A stretch of DNA of 64,000 nt from Turbatrix aceti (GCA_963969345.1 OZ017770.1:7759246-7823245); one strand, 5' to 3'; positions 47,101 through 60,432 are shown, counted from the stretch's first letter. The notes: a model not told the origin generated them from the letters alone. Made by a program: numbers and translations.

Positions 47101-50100
47101 TCTTCGCCTTCCTGCGTGCATTTTTTGACAACTGTCTCGTCAGTTGTGAAACTCCACTCAGTACAGGGATTAGGAATAAGAGCAACCTGGAACTTGCAGG
47201 AGTTGATGTTGTGGAATTCGTCGACTGCGGTGGCTTCGACGGTGACGTGTCCATTCAGCTGGACGAGCGCTTCGCTGGGACTGAATTTGATCTCGGTGAT
47301 GTTAGATTTGTCCTGAACAGCAAGTTCAACAGTGCTTTCGTTGAAGAAAAGCATTCGTTGCGCTTCGCCTTGTCCGGCAGGCAGGGTGTATGAATCGGGG
47401 CACTTGATGACAGGAGGCTGAGTATCGGGAATCCGAAGCTGAACTATACACTCTGCAGAATTTCCAGCATCATCAAAAGCCGTGTAGATCACATCCATGT
47501 CCTTGGAGATGTATCGCGGTGGTTCAAAGTGAGCAGGCTGCACCCGAATCCATGAAACAGCGCCTGAATTATCAGTTGCCTTTGGTACCTGATACATGAC
47601 AGGTTGTAACTGTCCATTTTCATCGTTGGTAAGATAAATGGGATTCTGAGGACAATTTTCGAAAATTGGAGGCTCAGCGTCAACGCACTGGGGAACGCTG
47701 GAATTCCATCCAACTTGAAGGTGAGTAGGAACTTCGTGAGCCAAAGACACCGGAGCCAAGCAGCCTTGGAGATCGAATCTCAGGCAAGGATTGGTTTCGT
47801 ACTCCGTGATACCCAACAACAGGTATCGGGCACGAAGAGGGGGATCCAGTTCAAACTGGTACAATTTGTTGTGGTTTCCAGAAGGCGTTTCAAACTCCAG
47901 CGGATAAGTATCGTAATTCTGGCTGAATTGCACTTTGTAGAAAAGCTGCATTTTGGTGACGTGTCCTTTCAGGTTGCCATTACCGGCCACACCGGTCATT
48001 CGAAGTGTGGTTAGCGTGTAGACGCGTTGCAGATCCACGGAGAGGAAAATGAAAGCATCTTTTGCTCCGCACCACCCGGTGGAGGAAAGGCGCGCTTTGT
48101 GTGGCTCATATCCCCAGATCAGTGAATCCGAGTTGTCGGCAAACGCACCATCAGGGATGAATCCAGAAGAAATACCGATGTCCTCACTGATGATACAAGC
48201 TGTTCCAAGAGTGCAGTTAATTGCAGGTGCAGGGAAAGGTCTGTAGCCAGGGCGATTACAAAAGAAGTGAGACACTGCGCCTTCCTCAACCGATTCCAAC
48301 TCCGTGTAGCCGTCATCCGGATGTCCAGGATCTACGCAAACCGGACCTTCGCAACTGAGATTTCCAAGGTCCCACGTGCCGTCTACGTTGCATCGAACCA
48401 TGCGGTCGTCGTAAGAGGACTTTCCGACAATCGAATAAGGCGGACGACAACTGAAAACAAACGCACTACCGACTTGGAAGCTGTTGTAGTCGCCTTCGTA
48501 GTAAGCACCGGCCAGGACAGGTGGTGGCTTGCAGTCGACCAGCGGACAGTAAACGTCTTCACCGGACAACCAGTATTCTCTGCCGTCGTCTTGAGGATCG
48601 TAGATGCACTGGCGGTGTCCAGCAAGCAGTGACTGGGGCAGTGGACGATTTTGCTGGGTGCAGAGAATCGTCACGTTGTGGCCATAGGGGACAGGGCCTT
48701 CAGGCATGGCGAAAAGACCGATAGCAGTGCTGTTCTGGACGCCTTCGCACATGGCGGCTGAAAATATATATTTTTGTATTTTCAGTAGATAAAAAAGAAA
48801 TCAGAAACATACGCAAGCAGAAGGGAGACGTTCCATTCCATTTTCCGTCGCTCTGACACTTGAGATGACTCGGACCCATCATTTGATAGCCAAAATCGCA
48901 CTGGAATTCCACAATTGCCGGATAGTGGAAAGTCGTCATTGTGGAAAGAAGTTGACCGTTATCAGGAATGGAAATTGTAGGACAGATCACGGGAACGCAA
49001 CTCATGTTGAAACGGAGCACGTCGTGTACGTCTAATCCCGTCTCGCCTTCCTTCACCTTGGCGCCGTGCTGGCCGTCGAAGGTAAAAAGATCGTAGCCCT
49101 CTTCGCAGGTGCATCGATGTGATCCCAGCATGTTAATGCACTTGTGCTCACAGTTACCGTTGCCTTCTTCGCATTCGTCGATATCCATGCATGCTGTCTT
49201 CTGGCATCCGAAAATCTCGACTTTCAGACATGGAGCTTCTTTGAATTCCAGAATTTCTATTTGCAGGACCTTGGCATCAAATGGCTCTTTGAAAACGATG
49301 ATTTCACTTCCGCTGTAGCCAATGTTGCTAACTTGGCCAATTTCCTTGGAAACCTTGAGCTTGACGCCTTCCTCAGTTGCGTACTTAATTTTGAATTTAG
49401 TCGGATAGGCTGCCCCTGCCGTTTTTTCAAAGCGCAGTCGATTGATGACTTTCGGTACGGCAAATGAAAATGTCAGAGTGCGTCGGATGTCATCGTTGAG
49501 TGCACACCATCCCGAAGCAGCATGCTTGGTTGCCGGAAATGACGGTCCTTCAGAAGAAGCGACAACCTTAGAAGGAATAAGTGGAGTATCAGCTTGGCAT
49601 GCTGAAAGGTTGACAGATTAGCCCGTGCACAAATAAATAAACAGAAATGCTCCGGTCAAGATTTACTCACACAACTGCGGCCCAAAGCCAGCCTTGCACT
49701 CGCAGGAATATCCGCCAGCCTGGTTTGTGCAGCGCGTGCTCTGGAGAGAGCAAACTGCGGTTTGTTCTTCGCACTCGTCAATGTCCACGCATGTTGGAAT
49801 CTGGCTAAGAGTCTGATTTTCGAGGCACTTCACAGTCTCCGAGCCGTTAATGCGAAAGCCGGCATCGCAGGCGACGACCGCGGTGCTGTTGAACTCAATG
49901 TGATCGCCAAGCACCGTAACAAATCGTCCGTTGCTGATTTTTGGCAGATCGTAGCACACTACTTCTAAAAATCAACAAATTGCGATTGTGTAAACTTCAA
50001 GCAATTAAATGGAACATACTTTCGCATTTTGGCTGCGATGTGGACCATTTTCCGTTGGTCTGGCAGAGAATGGTTGCCGCACCTTTGCGTCGATGTCCGG

Positions 50101-53100
50101 GAGCACACATGAAATTATAAACAGTGCCGAAACCTGTGCCATCGCCGTAGAGCAAAGTGCGTTCACCGTTGACGAAGCTGCCAAGCGCAGGACAGGTGGC
50201 AGCTTTGCACTGGGGGACGCTGGACCAGTGGCCTTCTTCGGTGCAGAAGACTTCTTCGACCGCCTTGCCGCTAGGGAATGCAAATCCCTCGTAGCAGCTG
50301 TACCGGGTGACGCCACCGTAAGAGACATTGGTCGACGATACTGCAAAGCCGTTGGCAATCTGCACCGCAGGCGAACAGTACACAGCTGAAATTACAGTTT
50401 GCAACGAGATCTCTCATTCAAAAATGCTTACGTTGACAACGAGGAATCTTTTTTTCTGTCCATTTTCCGCCAAGCATGCATTGAACTTCGAAAATCCTGC
50501 CGACACCGTTGACAAATTCGTGACCGCGTTCCGTACAGGAAAGCGCAACTTTCGAGCCGAATGCAGCGTTTTTCGTTGAAATCGATACTTTTTCTGGCAA
50601 AACGAGTGGCGGGCAATTGATCGAGAACGTCACATTCCATCCAAGTGACTGTCTAATTGCATTTGTTTGAAACACAACCTGCACTTTGCTTTGTTTCGAG
50701 TAAATAAGTTTGGAAGGCTGATGGTCGATGTTGAATCCTTTGTCATCGTGCAACGGTCGCCCAAATTCACCACCTTCAAAAATTTGAAAATAATCGTCAG
50801 CAGCGACGTCAAAGGTGTTGACCGCCAGACTCAGCGGTTGATCGTTGCGTGTTTCTGGTAATTCGATCGTGTATTTACATGTCTGTGAATTGGGATAGTG
50901 CACCCTGGTGTGGCCAGGTGAGAGAATCAGGCCATGGGGCTGTCGGATAACATTATCGCATCCTATAACAATAGAAGACGTATGTATGTAGGATTAAGAT
51001 TATTATCTTGATTTACCTCTTTTATAGCTGATTGAAAATCCTTTTCCGGAGATTGCGTGATTGGTGTAGAAATACACGTAAACATGATTTTGGGTGGAAA
51101 TGATGAGTTGGGATGAGTCGGCCGTGCTCTCATTGTTCCTTCCTGTCAGTCGGGTGATTATTGGAGATGACGGATTTTTGCCGTCGTAGATAGCCACAAA
51201 ATCTTTCTGCGTTTCCAAATCGTAAAAATCGACCTTAAAGAGTTTGCAATTGTTACGTTATTTTTCAATTTTGCAAAACATTGTCTTACAGTCAGCGAGA
51301 TAAGTTGTCCGGGTGGTGCGCTTAATTTCCACACGCACTCGAGACCGTTAGGGTAATCGCGAGGGTATTCGGGACTCGAAAATGACTGAGCATAGAGCTG
51401 TGCTTTCAACGAGCCTCCACACGCAAACGACACTAAAAAATAGGGTCGAGAGCATTAATAATGCAAGCAAATGACGTATTTTCCTTGTTAGGCTGCATAA
51501 AAGGTGAGCAAACAAAGACACATGCTCTCCCTATTCAGAATTAATCGACGTACCTACTCGCCAGCTAGCTTGAAAGCCACGCGCTTGAACAAGAGCGTCT
51601 GATCGGAAGCGCACGACCATCATATTCGTACTCGATGTGTACGTCAGCTTGTTTTTCACCGGACCTGAAATAGAGTCGATCGCGAGCGACGCGTTTTCGG
51701 ATGGTCCACCGTCGATGATGGTGACTATGTCTTGGTTTTTTTCGGTTTCGAATGAATCAAAGGAAAGCTAAAAAACAAATTCACGATAGATCAATCAATC
51801 GCAAGCTTAATCCTTCAAAGGTCACCTGGATGCGAGAGTTCACAGGTCCTTCAATGACCCATCGACAGTTGGAAAACGGCCGGTAACTGGAGGGATAGTT
51901 GGGAGACTGAATCTTGCCAGAATCCCCTCTTTCGTACTTGAAGCAGCTATTGACGGAAGAAGTCGACGACTGACAGTTGAACTCATCACTGTAGTCCCCG
52001 CAATCATCGACTCCGTTGCATCGATTTGTCTCGGGGATGCAAGCGCCATTCTGGCAGAAAAATGATCCTAAAAAAAAACAAAATTGGCTATGACGCGCGA
52101 TTCATCATCAAATATTCTGTCAGACTGTTATCAATATTGCAAATCGATGGCTTTTTCTTTTGCAAAAAAAGTAATGCCTTGACCCATTTCTACTATATCA
52201 CTGCAAAACCGACTTCGTGTCCCGGCCAATTAAAAGAAACTGCGTTGTAGGGTAACAGAACGCTCGTGATTAACTAACTGTGGAATGGTTCAAGGTTGCT
52301 AAGCGCGACAATCTTGACGCGTGCAGGCAAGAGAGAAAAAATACCATCACATTGCAAATCGGGATAAAATAAGGTCATGCGAAATGCAATCCCGTTTGAG
52401 TTTAAGAGATTATGAAGTTGGAGAAAAAACACACCTTTGAGGCAAGCAGGTAACTCGCAGACGAAAGGTAAAAGGACATTGCACGTTTCCAGACTCCAAG
52501 CAACGTTGGTGAGTGGGGAATTGCGATCACTGATTGTAGATGCCTTCGTGCAGCTGCCCGTCTTGTAGTTTGGCTGATTCTTGCTCCAGAATCCGACGTA
52601 GCGGGAAACTGTGCTGCCGTCTGACCAGAGGAATAGCGCGCTGTCATCCGGGCTCTGCTGGCTGATTAGACCTAAACAATAGACATTATACGAATGAATT
52701 CAAAAAATTCATTATTCCCACCGATCCAGAAATCAGTCTTGGCTGTCGCACTTGCTGAACGCTGTGGACGATTCAACAGCTTGGAAACAAAAGCATTCTC
52801 TCGCTGTGACTCAATTTTAGCCAACAAGCTTCCGTACCTTCCACAGAATACCAAAGCCTGTGGCCAGGATTTCTCGAGGTAGTATACTCGATAGCACTTG
52901 GATCCTTCGCGTTCCCAGCCATCTGGACACTGCGTTCGAATGTCTGAGAGAATGGCTGATCGGGCGGTCAAGGTGATGTTCCCAGAGCACTACAAGGAAG
53001 CACCGTCGATAAGAAAAGAAATGCATAAAAAATAATCAGTGATTTTTTCAATGAAAAATTGCATACCTTTACAGTTAGAAGGGAGACCAAAATGACGACC

Positions 53101-53138
53101 GCAAAATTAGCGGCGGCCATTGTGGCCTGAAGACCCAT
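38119..53138 (-). CDS. SVEP1: SVEP1/polydom-like giant adhesion protein with transmembrane anchor
   Basis: Twenty-two exons, first 53067-53138, last 38119-38453, all phases consistent, about 3570 residues. In order: signal peptide (1-24), C-type lectin (25-190), LDLa (about 193-222, [16 protein letters not shown]), three CUB (about 235-575), sushi repeats with a calcium-binding EGF (VDIDECEE), discoidin/F5-8C (from about 862), more sushi, a second discoidin, HYR-type segment ([13 protein letters not shown]), ephrin-receptor-like Cys repeats, about 14 EGF repeats (2060-2560), a pentraxin/LamG domain (to about 2760), HYR, sushi, five more Cys-rich repeats, two EGF. A hydrophobic helix (about 3425-3450, [20 protein letters not shown]) and a tail of about 120 residues close it. 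Most introns are phase 1, as in shuffled extracellular modules. Vertebrate SVEP1 is a secreted matrix ligand for integrin alpha9beta1; the anchor here is different. The 2.7 kb intron 14 (42648-45340) contains another gene. Confidence 0.88.
43339..45113 (+). CDS. Four-helix membrane protein nested in the SVEP1-like gene
   Basis: Three exons: 43339-43661, 44299-44533 and 44871-45113, giving 266 residues. A polar N-terminus of about 75 residues is followed by [20 protein letters not shown] (first helix), [40 protein letters not shown] and [20 protein letters not shown]. The C-terminal tail is short, with Pro-rich [12 protein letters not shown]. The layout fits a small tetraspan protein with both ends probably cytoplasmic; it recalls nematode-specific DUF-type tetraspan families, but I cannot name it. 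The gene lies wholly inside intron 14 of the SVEP1-like gene on the opposite strand and ends 227 bases before that gene's next exon. A CTTTTCAG acceptor at 43270 precedes the start. Confidence 0.75.
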
Positions 53139-54500
53139 TTGAACGGATGCAGACCGCAAACTGCAAGTCACAGTAATTGAGAAAAAAAAGACTGATGAGC
53201 GTTACAAGTAATACAAAATTGACTCAAACCCGGAGGAAAAATATGAGTGGCAAAGCTGCGCCACCCCAATCGACAAACAGGAAAAAAATAAGAACACGAT
53301 TTTTTTCTTTCCTGTTAAATTTTTTTACGATAATCGCCGACAAGCATCAACACAGTGTTGTTAGAGATTGAAGGTGTTGGTGGAGGGCATAGATATCTGA
53401 TATAAGATACTTCCAAAGAATGCAGAAAAAATAATCGAGTGACCCGATTATGGCTGTTGCTCTTGCTGTTGGAGGCGTGGGCTCACTTCGAACTTGGTAG
53501 CACTCTCCTATTAGCGGCATCAAAGAGGAAAAAAAAAGTTTGAAAACAAAAACTACAACAGGTAATAACATGAACGTCGGACGGTCAACGTGTACAGGTC
53601 TGGAGCAGAGCGTGCGTAACAATAAGTAATCTAATACGCGACGTGTGCGGTGCGGGGAATGATCGCGGGTCAGAGCGTACCGAGGTGACACCTACATAGT
53701 CCAAAAATGGCTATGGCTACTACCCCCCCCCCCGCTCTATCCAGCATGAAGCAGTGTGCTTTACAAAAAAATCTCGAAAGGGTGAATTCCAAAGATTATG
53801 GAAGACACAATAAAGAAAATCCATGATCAATAAAGAAGGTGGTAGGTAGGTGTACCTGCAGCGAGTGGGTTATTCCTCAACTACCCAGGTGTTGTTGCAG
53901 TACCCTCACCAAACAAAATAAAACAAAAAAAAAACTTATTCCAAAACCATTCAAAAATGTATACAAAAGTTAGTCGTAAAAAAATGTTAGCCGATATTAT
54001 TCAGTCATAGGGGACTTAATGTTTGACTCTGCTTAAAACGGGTAAAAAGTCGACACGCGGACAGTTTAAACTCCCCTAACAACGTGAGAACGAAAGAGAC
54101 CGGACAATAGACTGGACAGAGAGTGACCACCCTTGTCCGATCTCGCGGGTTTCCGCTATCTGGCCGATCGATCCTTAGCACGGTGCGCAAACTTCAAATA
54201 AGTAGCGCTTAAGAACGCGCGGGACCTCTTACGAGCCACCACGCAGTAACGAGGTACTGCCGCTTTCGCTTTGTTTGGCCCTGCGTCAACCCTATCGAAA
54301 CGAGCTGAACTGTCACCCACTTTCAAGCCTTTTGGGTTGCTGTTGCAGACTCAATGACCTTTAAAATCAGTTTATTTTGCACCACATCGTATTAAATATG
54401 AATACATTATTTCAAAAATGCTTAATAGTACACGGATGATAAGTTACGCGTTAATAATGAACAGAAATGAAAAAAAACAAACAATTAGCGTGTCAGATAA
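53139..54500. other. Intergenic between the SVEP1-like and chitin-binding genes
   Basis: No supported gene. It should contain the SVEP1-like promoter (a TTGCAG acceptor lies about 22 bases before its ATG) and the 3' UTR of the chitin-binding gene. A C11 homopolymer lies near 53725. Frames at 53347-53691 and 54005-54190 show no features. Confidence 0.45.
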
Positions 54501-57500
54501 TTACAACTTGCAGTTAACGTTTTCAGGGTAGTCACAGACGTTGAGGTCGGGGTTAAAGTAGGTCTTATCGGGGCAATCTTGGAGTACAAGCTGGCCCCAG
54601 ACGCACCGGTAGAAGGCGCTGCAGGTGTCGGTGCTCGGGATGAACTCGCCGTGGGTGCAGTCAGTCTTCGTGGACGTAGAAGCCGAGTCGGCAAAGCCCC
54701 GGCAGGAAGGAACGTTGCGGGGGTAGTCGCATAGGTGGGATGCCTCGTTGAAAACCAGGCTCTGCGTGCATGACGGATGCTCGATGACAGACTGGCCAAA
54801 GCACTGAATGACGCGAGAGCAGTTTGCAGGGTGTCGGTAGTACCCGTCGATGCGACGGTTGCAGAATTCGTCTTCATCGGCATCGGCGTCAATCGGGTTC
54901 TTGAAAAGTCGTTCGTCTGCGTACGAACACTCGGGAACAGAAGAACGGGCAACGCAGGTCTGGAGAGGCTCGGAAAAGACAAGGCCCGCGTGTTTACAGG
55001 TTTGTTCGATGACCGAGCCCTGCAAAACAATCTCATAAAACCCCGGAGGTCTGGAAAATCAAAACAACTCACATCACTACACTCGACGAACAACGATCGA
55101 CATTCACCAGTCGGAAGTTTTGTGCCACTAGGCTGATTCGAACACGCCGAAATGGATACGAATGGAGAATCCTGTTGCATCTGAGCATCGACAGTAACGG
55201 ACGTGACAGGCAGTTCAGTGGTAGTCGTCGTGGTGGGCTCAACGCGACCACAGACAGCAGCGTCGACGCACTTGTTGAGCACGTGGTCAAAAAGCTGGTT
55301 CTTGACGCAGAACATGTCAAAGCTCACACCTTCAGGTCCACAGACCAGAAACTGGGTCTGGCAGGGGCCGAGGGCAACGGTCGAGTGCACAGAGTATTCA
55401 CAGCGAGGATCGGCGTTCTTCACCGCTGCAACGCAGCCGTTGACTTCGTGCGGATGCTGGCAGTAGAGCTTCACGGGATCAAAAACGGTCCGCAGAGGAC
55501 AGGAGAGCTCCACCCTGAAGCCGTTGCTGCAGCCGTAGTAGACAGCAGAGCAGGGCGTCGATGAGTAGAAGCCGTCAACGTCTGATTCGCATCGGAATGC
55601 AGTGGCCGTGGAATTGGTCGCAACAACTGGGGCAATTGCAGTCGCGGTCGTAGTCACGATCGCTAAAAATTTAAAAAAAAAACCATCAACCAAGCTTAAA
55701 AAAAAAGAACAAAAAACAGACCTTCTTCTTCATCGGAGTTGCGATAGAGGCTGGGGCGATAGGCTTCCTTCTTGATGTGGCAGACGACGGTGCTGTTTGC
55801 AGTCGACCGCTTGCGACGCCACAAATCGTCATCGCTGCGCGGGGGCTCGGCTTGACGTGGCTGATAGCCGTAGCCGTAGCCGCCACCGCTGGATGGAGGA
55901 GGACCTTGTGGGGGCTTGTTGTTGTTGTTCTTCTTCTTCGTGTACGAAGGTATGCCAAAAGCAGACTCCAGAGGATGCTCGGGTTGGTCGTAGCGGGCAA
56001 AGTGGTCGGTTTGAGCTCTCTTAGGTGCCTTGATGCTGTCCCAGGGATTCACCAAAGGTTCTCGGGACTGCTCACCGGCAAAACGTTCATGGAAGCCTAA
56101 AAAAAGAAAAAAATGATCACTTGTCAAAAAAATAAAAACTCACTTTGATAAAAAGCAGCGGCGACTTGTTCGGGCAGAGGAACGTGGAAGTAGTGCGGCG
56201 GACGCTTGGGACGACGGATCGGGGCAGATGTCGCGTAAGACGGTTCGTCCTGCGCCAAGGGAGTACCTGAGTTGCAGTCGACCGAGCATGTCTGAGTGTA
56301 TGGGTTGAAGACAGTCGTCTCGCCGCAGTACTTGACGGCAGCGACGCCGGCGTAGCAGGAAATGTAGTAGGAAGAGCACATATCGTTGAGAGCGAAAAAG
56401 CCGTCTGACACGCATTTCAAGACCTGACCATAGGGAGAAGTCGCAGTTGTGGCCTCCTGGATCGGGACGTAGTCATCGCCAACCAGCGGAGTAGAAGTCG
56501 AAGCTGAGTAGGGATTCTGGTATGGCTCAGGCTGCTGAGGGACGTCATCCGATGGGTTGCCGTAGAGTGGAGATTGCGTCTGCTGAGGAACATCATCAGC
56601 AGGGTAACCATAAACCGATGGAGCTTGGGTAGTTTCCTGAGCAGGTTGGTATCCATAGAGAGGTTGATCCAATCCTGGCTCTTGGGTGGATGTCGTGGTG
56701 CCAGCAGGGTAGCCATAGATGGAAGGCAGAGACGTCGGTTGTGCGGGTGACAATTCGATGGGTCCAGTGGTGACTTCATCGCAGCCGTCAGTGCAAGCAC
56801 CAAACTTGTCATTGAAAACAAAACCACCCGGGCATTGCAGCAGGTGAGGAACCAGCTCCTGGCATTCGACGTAGACAGCCCAACAAGTTCCAAGGGCAAA
56901 GTGGCCATCGCCAGGACACGAGAAGGCAAACGGGATGGGAGTGGCCTCTGTGGATGTCAAAGGCACGGCAACATCGTCAGCTGCCGGGGCGGCAGTCGAA
57001 GTCACGGGAACATCTTCATCCGGCACAAGCTGGAACGGGCCAGGAGGAATACCGTACGAAGCATCCAGATTGGGGGCGGCAGTAGTCGTCGTGGATCTCG
57101 GTCCAGGGACGGGTTTGGGAATGAAGATTGGTCCTGGAGCCGGAGAAGGCGAAGTCTGGTATACCGGAGTCGTTTCAGGAACGTCTTCCGCAGGAATCGC
57201 CGTAGTGGTTGCACCCACGGAATCACTGTATTGTGATTCAGCAGCGGCGTCAGAAGAATGGGAGACGACCGTTTCACATATTCGCTCAGCATTAGCGTCG
57301 ACCAGGTGAAAGCAGAAATCTTCGGACGGAGTTTCGCAATATTTTGTATTCTCGTTGAAAAAAAAGCCGAGTTTGCACGAATCGACGGTAGCGCGTCCAG
57401 CGAAACAGAAGTAGAAGACTGGAAGGCAGCTTGCTATGCCGTAGACTCCGTCGGCTTTCGAGTCGCAATTCTGGGATAAAGGTGACGGCGATGGAGTTGC

Positions 57501-58279
57501 CCTGACATCTGAAAAAAAAAAATTCATCAGTGCTTACCGTAACAAGCAAAAAACACTTACGTTCTTTGCGCGATGTCCGTCCGCGCTTGGCAAAACGCGA
57601 ACTCTGCAGACCTCGCGCGATTTGAACTTGGCGTGTGTGTTGGTCGGTGGTCTTGATGCTGAAAAAAAAAGTTCAGTTTGCCATCAACAACCCTCCCCGA
57701 TCAATTGACTCACCTTTCGCCCGCAGTGCAGTTCGGCAGGGTGCTCTCGTACGCACACTATAAAAAAAACCATGATAACAAAAAAATTGCAAAAAAAAAA
57801 CAAAGGAACTCACCAGCTTTTTTGCGTTGTCGAAGTACTGGCCCGGAGGGCAGCTGGATTGCGCTGCGACGCCACCGGAGCAGAACCAGAAGGTCGGGGT
57901 ACAGCCTGACGAGTAGAGACCATCGGGACGATCCGTGCAGTCAAAGGCAACTGAAAACAAAATAGGATCAATGAAGATCAGAAAATACAAGCGGAACTTA
58001 CCCTTGCAACCGAGGATGTTGCTTTTCTTGTCGCATTGAGTCGTCGTCGGATTGAAATACAGCCCGAAGCTGCAGTCGCGTCGCTCGTCCTGGCCATTCC
58101 GGCAGTTCACAAAGCTCGACGAACATTCGCTGACCGGGTAGACGCCGTCGGCCTTCGTCGCGCAGAATCCGTTAGCTGAAAAACAAGCATTGAATGGGGA
58201 TACGCAAACATTAAGCTAGCTTACCTCCATGAGTTGACGCGATAAGCACCAGTATCACGGCTAATCCAGTAGTTATCAT
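54501..58279 (-). CDS. Secreted chitin-binding protein with ten peritrophin-A domains (CBD-1-like)
   Basis: Nine exons: 58225-58279, 58002-58175, 57814-57950, 57714-57757, 57561-57658, 56144-57508, 55722-56096, 55073-55662 and 54501-55019, in frame, 1118 residues. A signal peptide (MITTGLAVILVLIAS) is followed by ten six-Cys chitin-binding type 2 (CBM14) domains, each with the F/Y-x-N and C-x(n)-C pattern (for example LYFNPTTTQCD, FFFNENTKYCE, VFNPYTQTCS, YFNPDLNVCDYPENVNC). Linkers are Thr/Pro-rich and mucin-like, with tandem YGYP repeats at about 410-490. A dibasic RRKR site near residue 718-721 separates domains 1-5 from 6-10. Layout and length resemble C. elegans CBD-1, which binds chitin in the eggshell and tethers the vitelline layer. 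That role is inferred; a cuticle or gut function is possible. Confidence 0.88.
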
Positions 58280-59461
58280 CGCTTACAACGCGCAGAGTGA
58301 CACCCTCCGTCGCGTATAGCCCAAGAGTCGAATGAGTCAAATCTGGCAAACAACAGCGTCGGCAGGCCGTGCCGGTCGATCAGATGCCCTCATCTCATGA
58401 AAGGGGTGCGCACCGGTGTTGCCTTGTCTGGCGCGGGTCACGTCGGAGCAAAAAACATTGGTTCGGTGATTTTTTTTCTTCTCGTTGCTGTCGGTCAGTC
58501 AGTCAGTCAGCGGTCGACCAACTTTTTTTTTTATCAATGCCCACGCTTGTTTTTGTACGCACTGATGGTCAGGCTTGCGCGAACGATGAATGATAGGATC
58601 AGACAAGTAAATTGACATGATGAAATTATTATAAGTGCAGCATTATCGGCATGGAACTTTTAAAACGCATCTTGCATGGAAAAATATTTACTCCACCGGC
58701 TACATCAACGTCAAACACTTTTCGCATTCAAATTTTCACGTTCGAAGACCCAACTTTCCATTTTAGTTCAACACCTTTACCCAACAACAAACATTAATCA
58801 CTTAATTTTGTTTTTCTTCTAACAACATGTTTTTTTTAATCCATTTGTTTTTAAATGACAATTAACGACGAACAGGTGAAGAAGAAGAATGCATACGAAT
58901 CAAATTCTCGCCTGCGTAACAATTGTCACCTAATTTACGATTATAAAAACGCCTATTTTGGGCAAGAAAACAATTATTTATGCACATCTTATTTTGACTT
59001 GATGATTTTTTTCATCAGCATAAATACCTATAAAATTAGACACATCGCGATATTTTTGGTGAATTACTATAGCAAACCGGGTGAGACGCCCGTTTACACA
59101 GCACTTGACCCAATCAGTAATTTTTCTATGCCTTTGTTATTTTTTTGTATCTTTTTTTTCTTTGTTTGCTACAAAAAAACTTTCTTTTACTATGCGTAGA
59201 AGCGAATTAAGGAAAAAAGGCTGCTTTTTTAGCGGCAAGTTTGGTGAAACATATTTATTTACCTTTTTATTCGTGTTTCAATGTAATCGGTGTTGGCATA
59301 GAAAGGAATCAAACAACAGTGCAAATGACTGTGAGAGGGGGGAACCAATATTTTGGGTGTGTTTCGAGGCTTGTCGTGACAAGACGGCGCCAGTGCTTTG
59401 TCTTTAGGGGGTTCATAAAACGAGTTTACCTTACTTACGTCTGGCGTGAACGAGAGTGTTA
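58280..59461. other. Intergenic between divergent genes
   Basis: About 1.2 kb between the chitin-binding gene (minus) and the secreted Cys-rich gene (plus). A short GTCA tandem (about 58493-58509) is present. Frames such as 58855-59199 plus are low in complexity and unsupported. Confidence 0.45.
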
Positions 59462-59469
59462 TATAAATA
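59462..59469 (+). promoter_or_regulatory. TATA box of the secreted Cys-rich gene
   Basis: TATAAATA lies 37 bases upstream of the ATG at 59506, which leaves room for a very short 5' leader. It matches the TATAWAWA consensus and is the clearest core promoter in the window. Confidence 0.55.
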
Positions 59470-59505
59470 AGCGAGAATTAATCAGTCAATGATATTTAGA
59501 GCAAG

Positions 59506-60432
59506 ATGATCCGTTTCGCCTGCTTGTTATGTAATTTTTTTGCACTGACCTCTGCTATTTACTTGCCAACTATAAAAGACGATTCCATTCACCACTCTTG
59601 CACTACCAATCAGGAGTGCGCCGATAGACTAAATCCAATTTATCCTCCTTATACCTTTGTTTGTTGTACGACTGTTTCTTGCAACGATTACCAGTCTAAA
59701 CATTACATAATAACTTCTGGATGTGCCCCTTCAAGCATGTGTACCTTCAACGTGACAGTCAACGAATATACCTTGTTTGCCGGTAAGTTGTTTGCTTTCA
59801 AAATCATCTAAGACTCATTTTTTTTTTTTTAGTCACTATGGAACGCTCAGCTTGGGATGCATATGCCCCGAAGAAACTTATTGGCAATTGCGACCTCACG
59901 CGGCAGGTCGTTGGCGGTCTACCACCCCAGCAAAAACCCGAAAAACCCGAGACCCTTCAGCGCGACAGTCCATTTCAATCAGTGATCAAAGTATCTGCAT
60001 CAGAGGTTTGAACGTTGCATTCTTTAGTGCATTAACCAAAACATCTGATCATTTCAGCCGAGATGTACGTGTCCAGACAATAAACAGTGCTGCATTCGTG
60101 TGACATGTGTTGACAGTCTTCAACGGAACGCCGGTGCCTATAAGGTGGACTCTATATGCCAAGATGTTTGCCCGACATTTTATACCAACATTTATGAAGA
60201 ATATAACAGTAGGTTTTAATACAAAAAAAGATGAATAGATGAAAAAAAAATCGCTTTTACAGTTTACTTTGCCCTTGATAAGTGGCGTCTTCGGCAACTT
60301 TACCAAACACTTGAAAACGCTCCACCTGTCGAGAAATCATGCCGGGAAACCAGATATTTCCTGAACTGGTTGCAGGATAATCGCCAATATAACTACCTCA
60401 CTTCCGACAATACACCTCCCTATGCCGCATAG
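59506..60432 (+). CDS. Secreted Cys-rich protein, family unknown
   Basis: Four exons: 59506-59782, 59833-60005, 60058-60208 and 60263-60432, with consistent phases, 256 residues. It begins with a signal peptide (MIRFACLLCNFFALTSAIYL). The first exon has eight Cys after it, including CCTTVSC and an NVT glycosylation site. Exon 3 holds PRCTCPDNKQCCIRVTC and further Cys; exon 2 is Pro/Lys/Gln-rich and probably flexible. No membrane helix follows the signal peptide, so it is probably secreted. I do not recognise the family. A TATA box lies 37 bases upstream. Exon 2 also has a second open frame, but only the frame used here fits the splice phases at both ends. Confidence 0.65.

Noticed and set aside
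54777..57309. Many long plus-strand frames opposite the chitin-binding gene
   Set aside because: Shadows of the GC-richer minus-strand exons, which have full domain support.
59833..60005. Alternative frame in exon 2 of the secreted gene, containing CICPEE
   Set aside because: It does not fit the splice phases on either side, while the chosen frame fits both.
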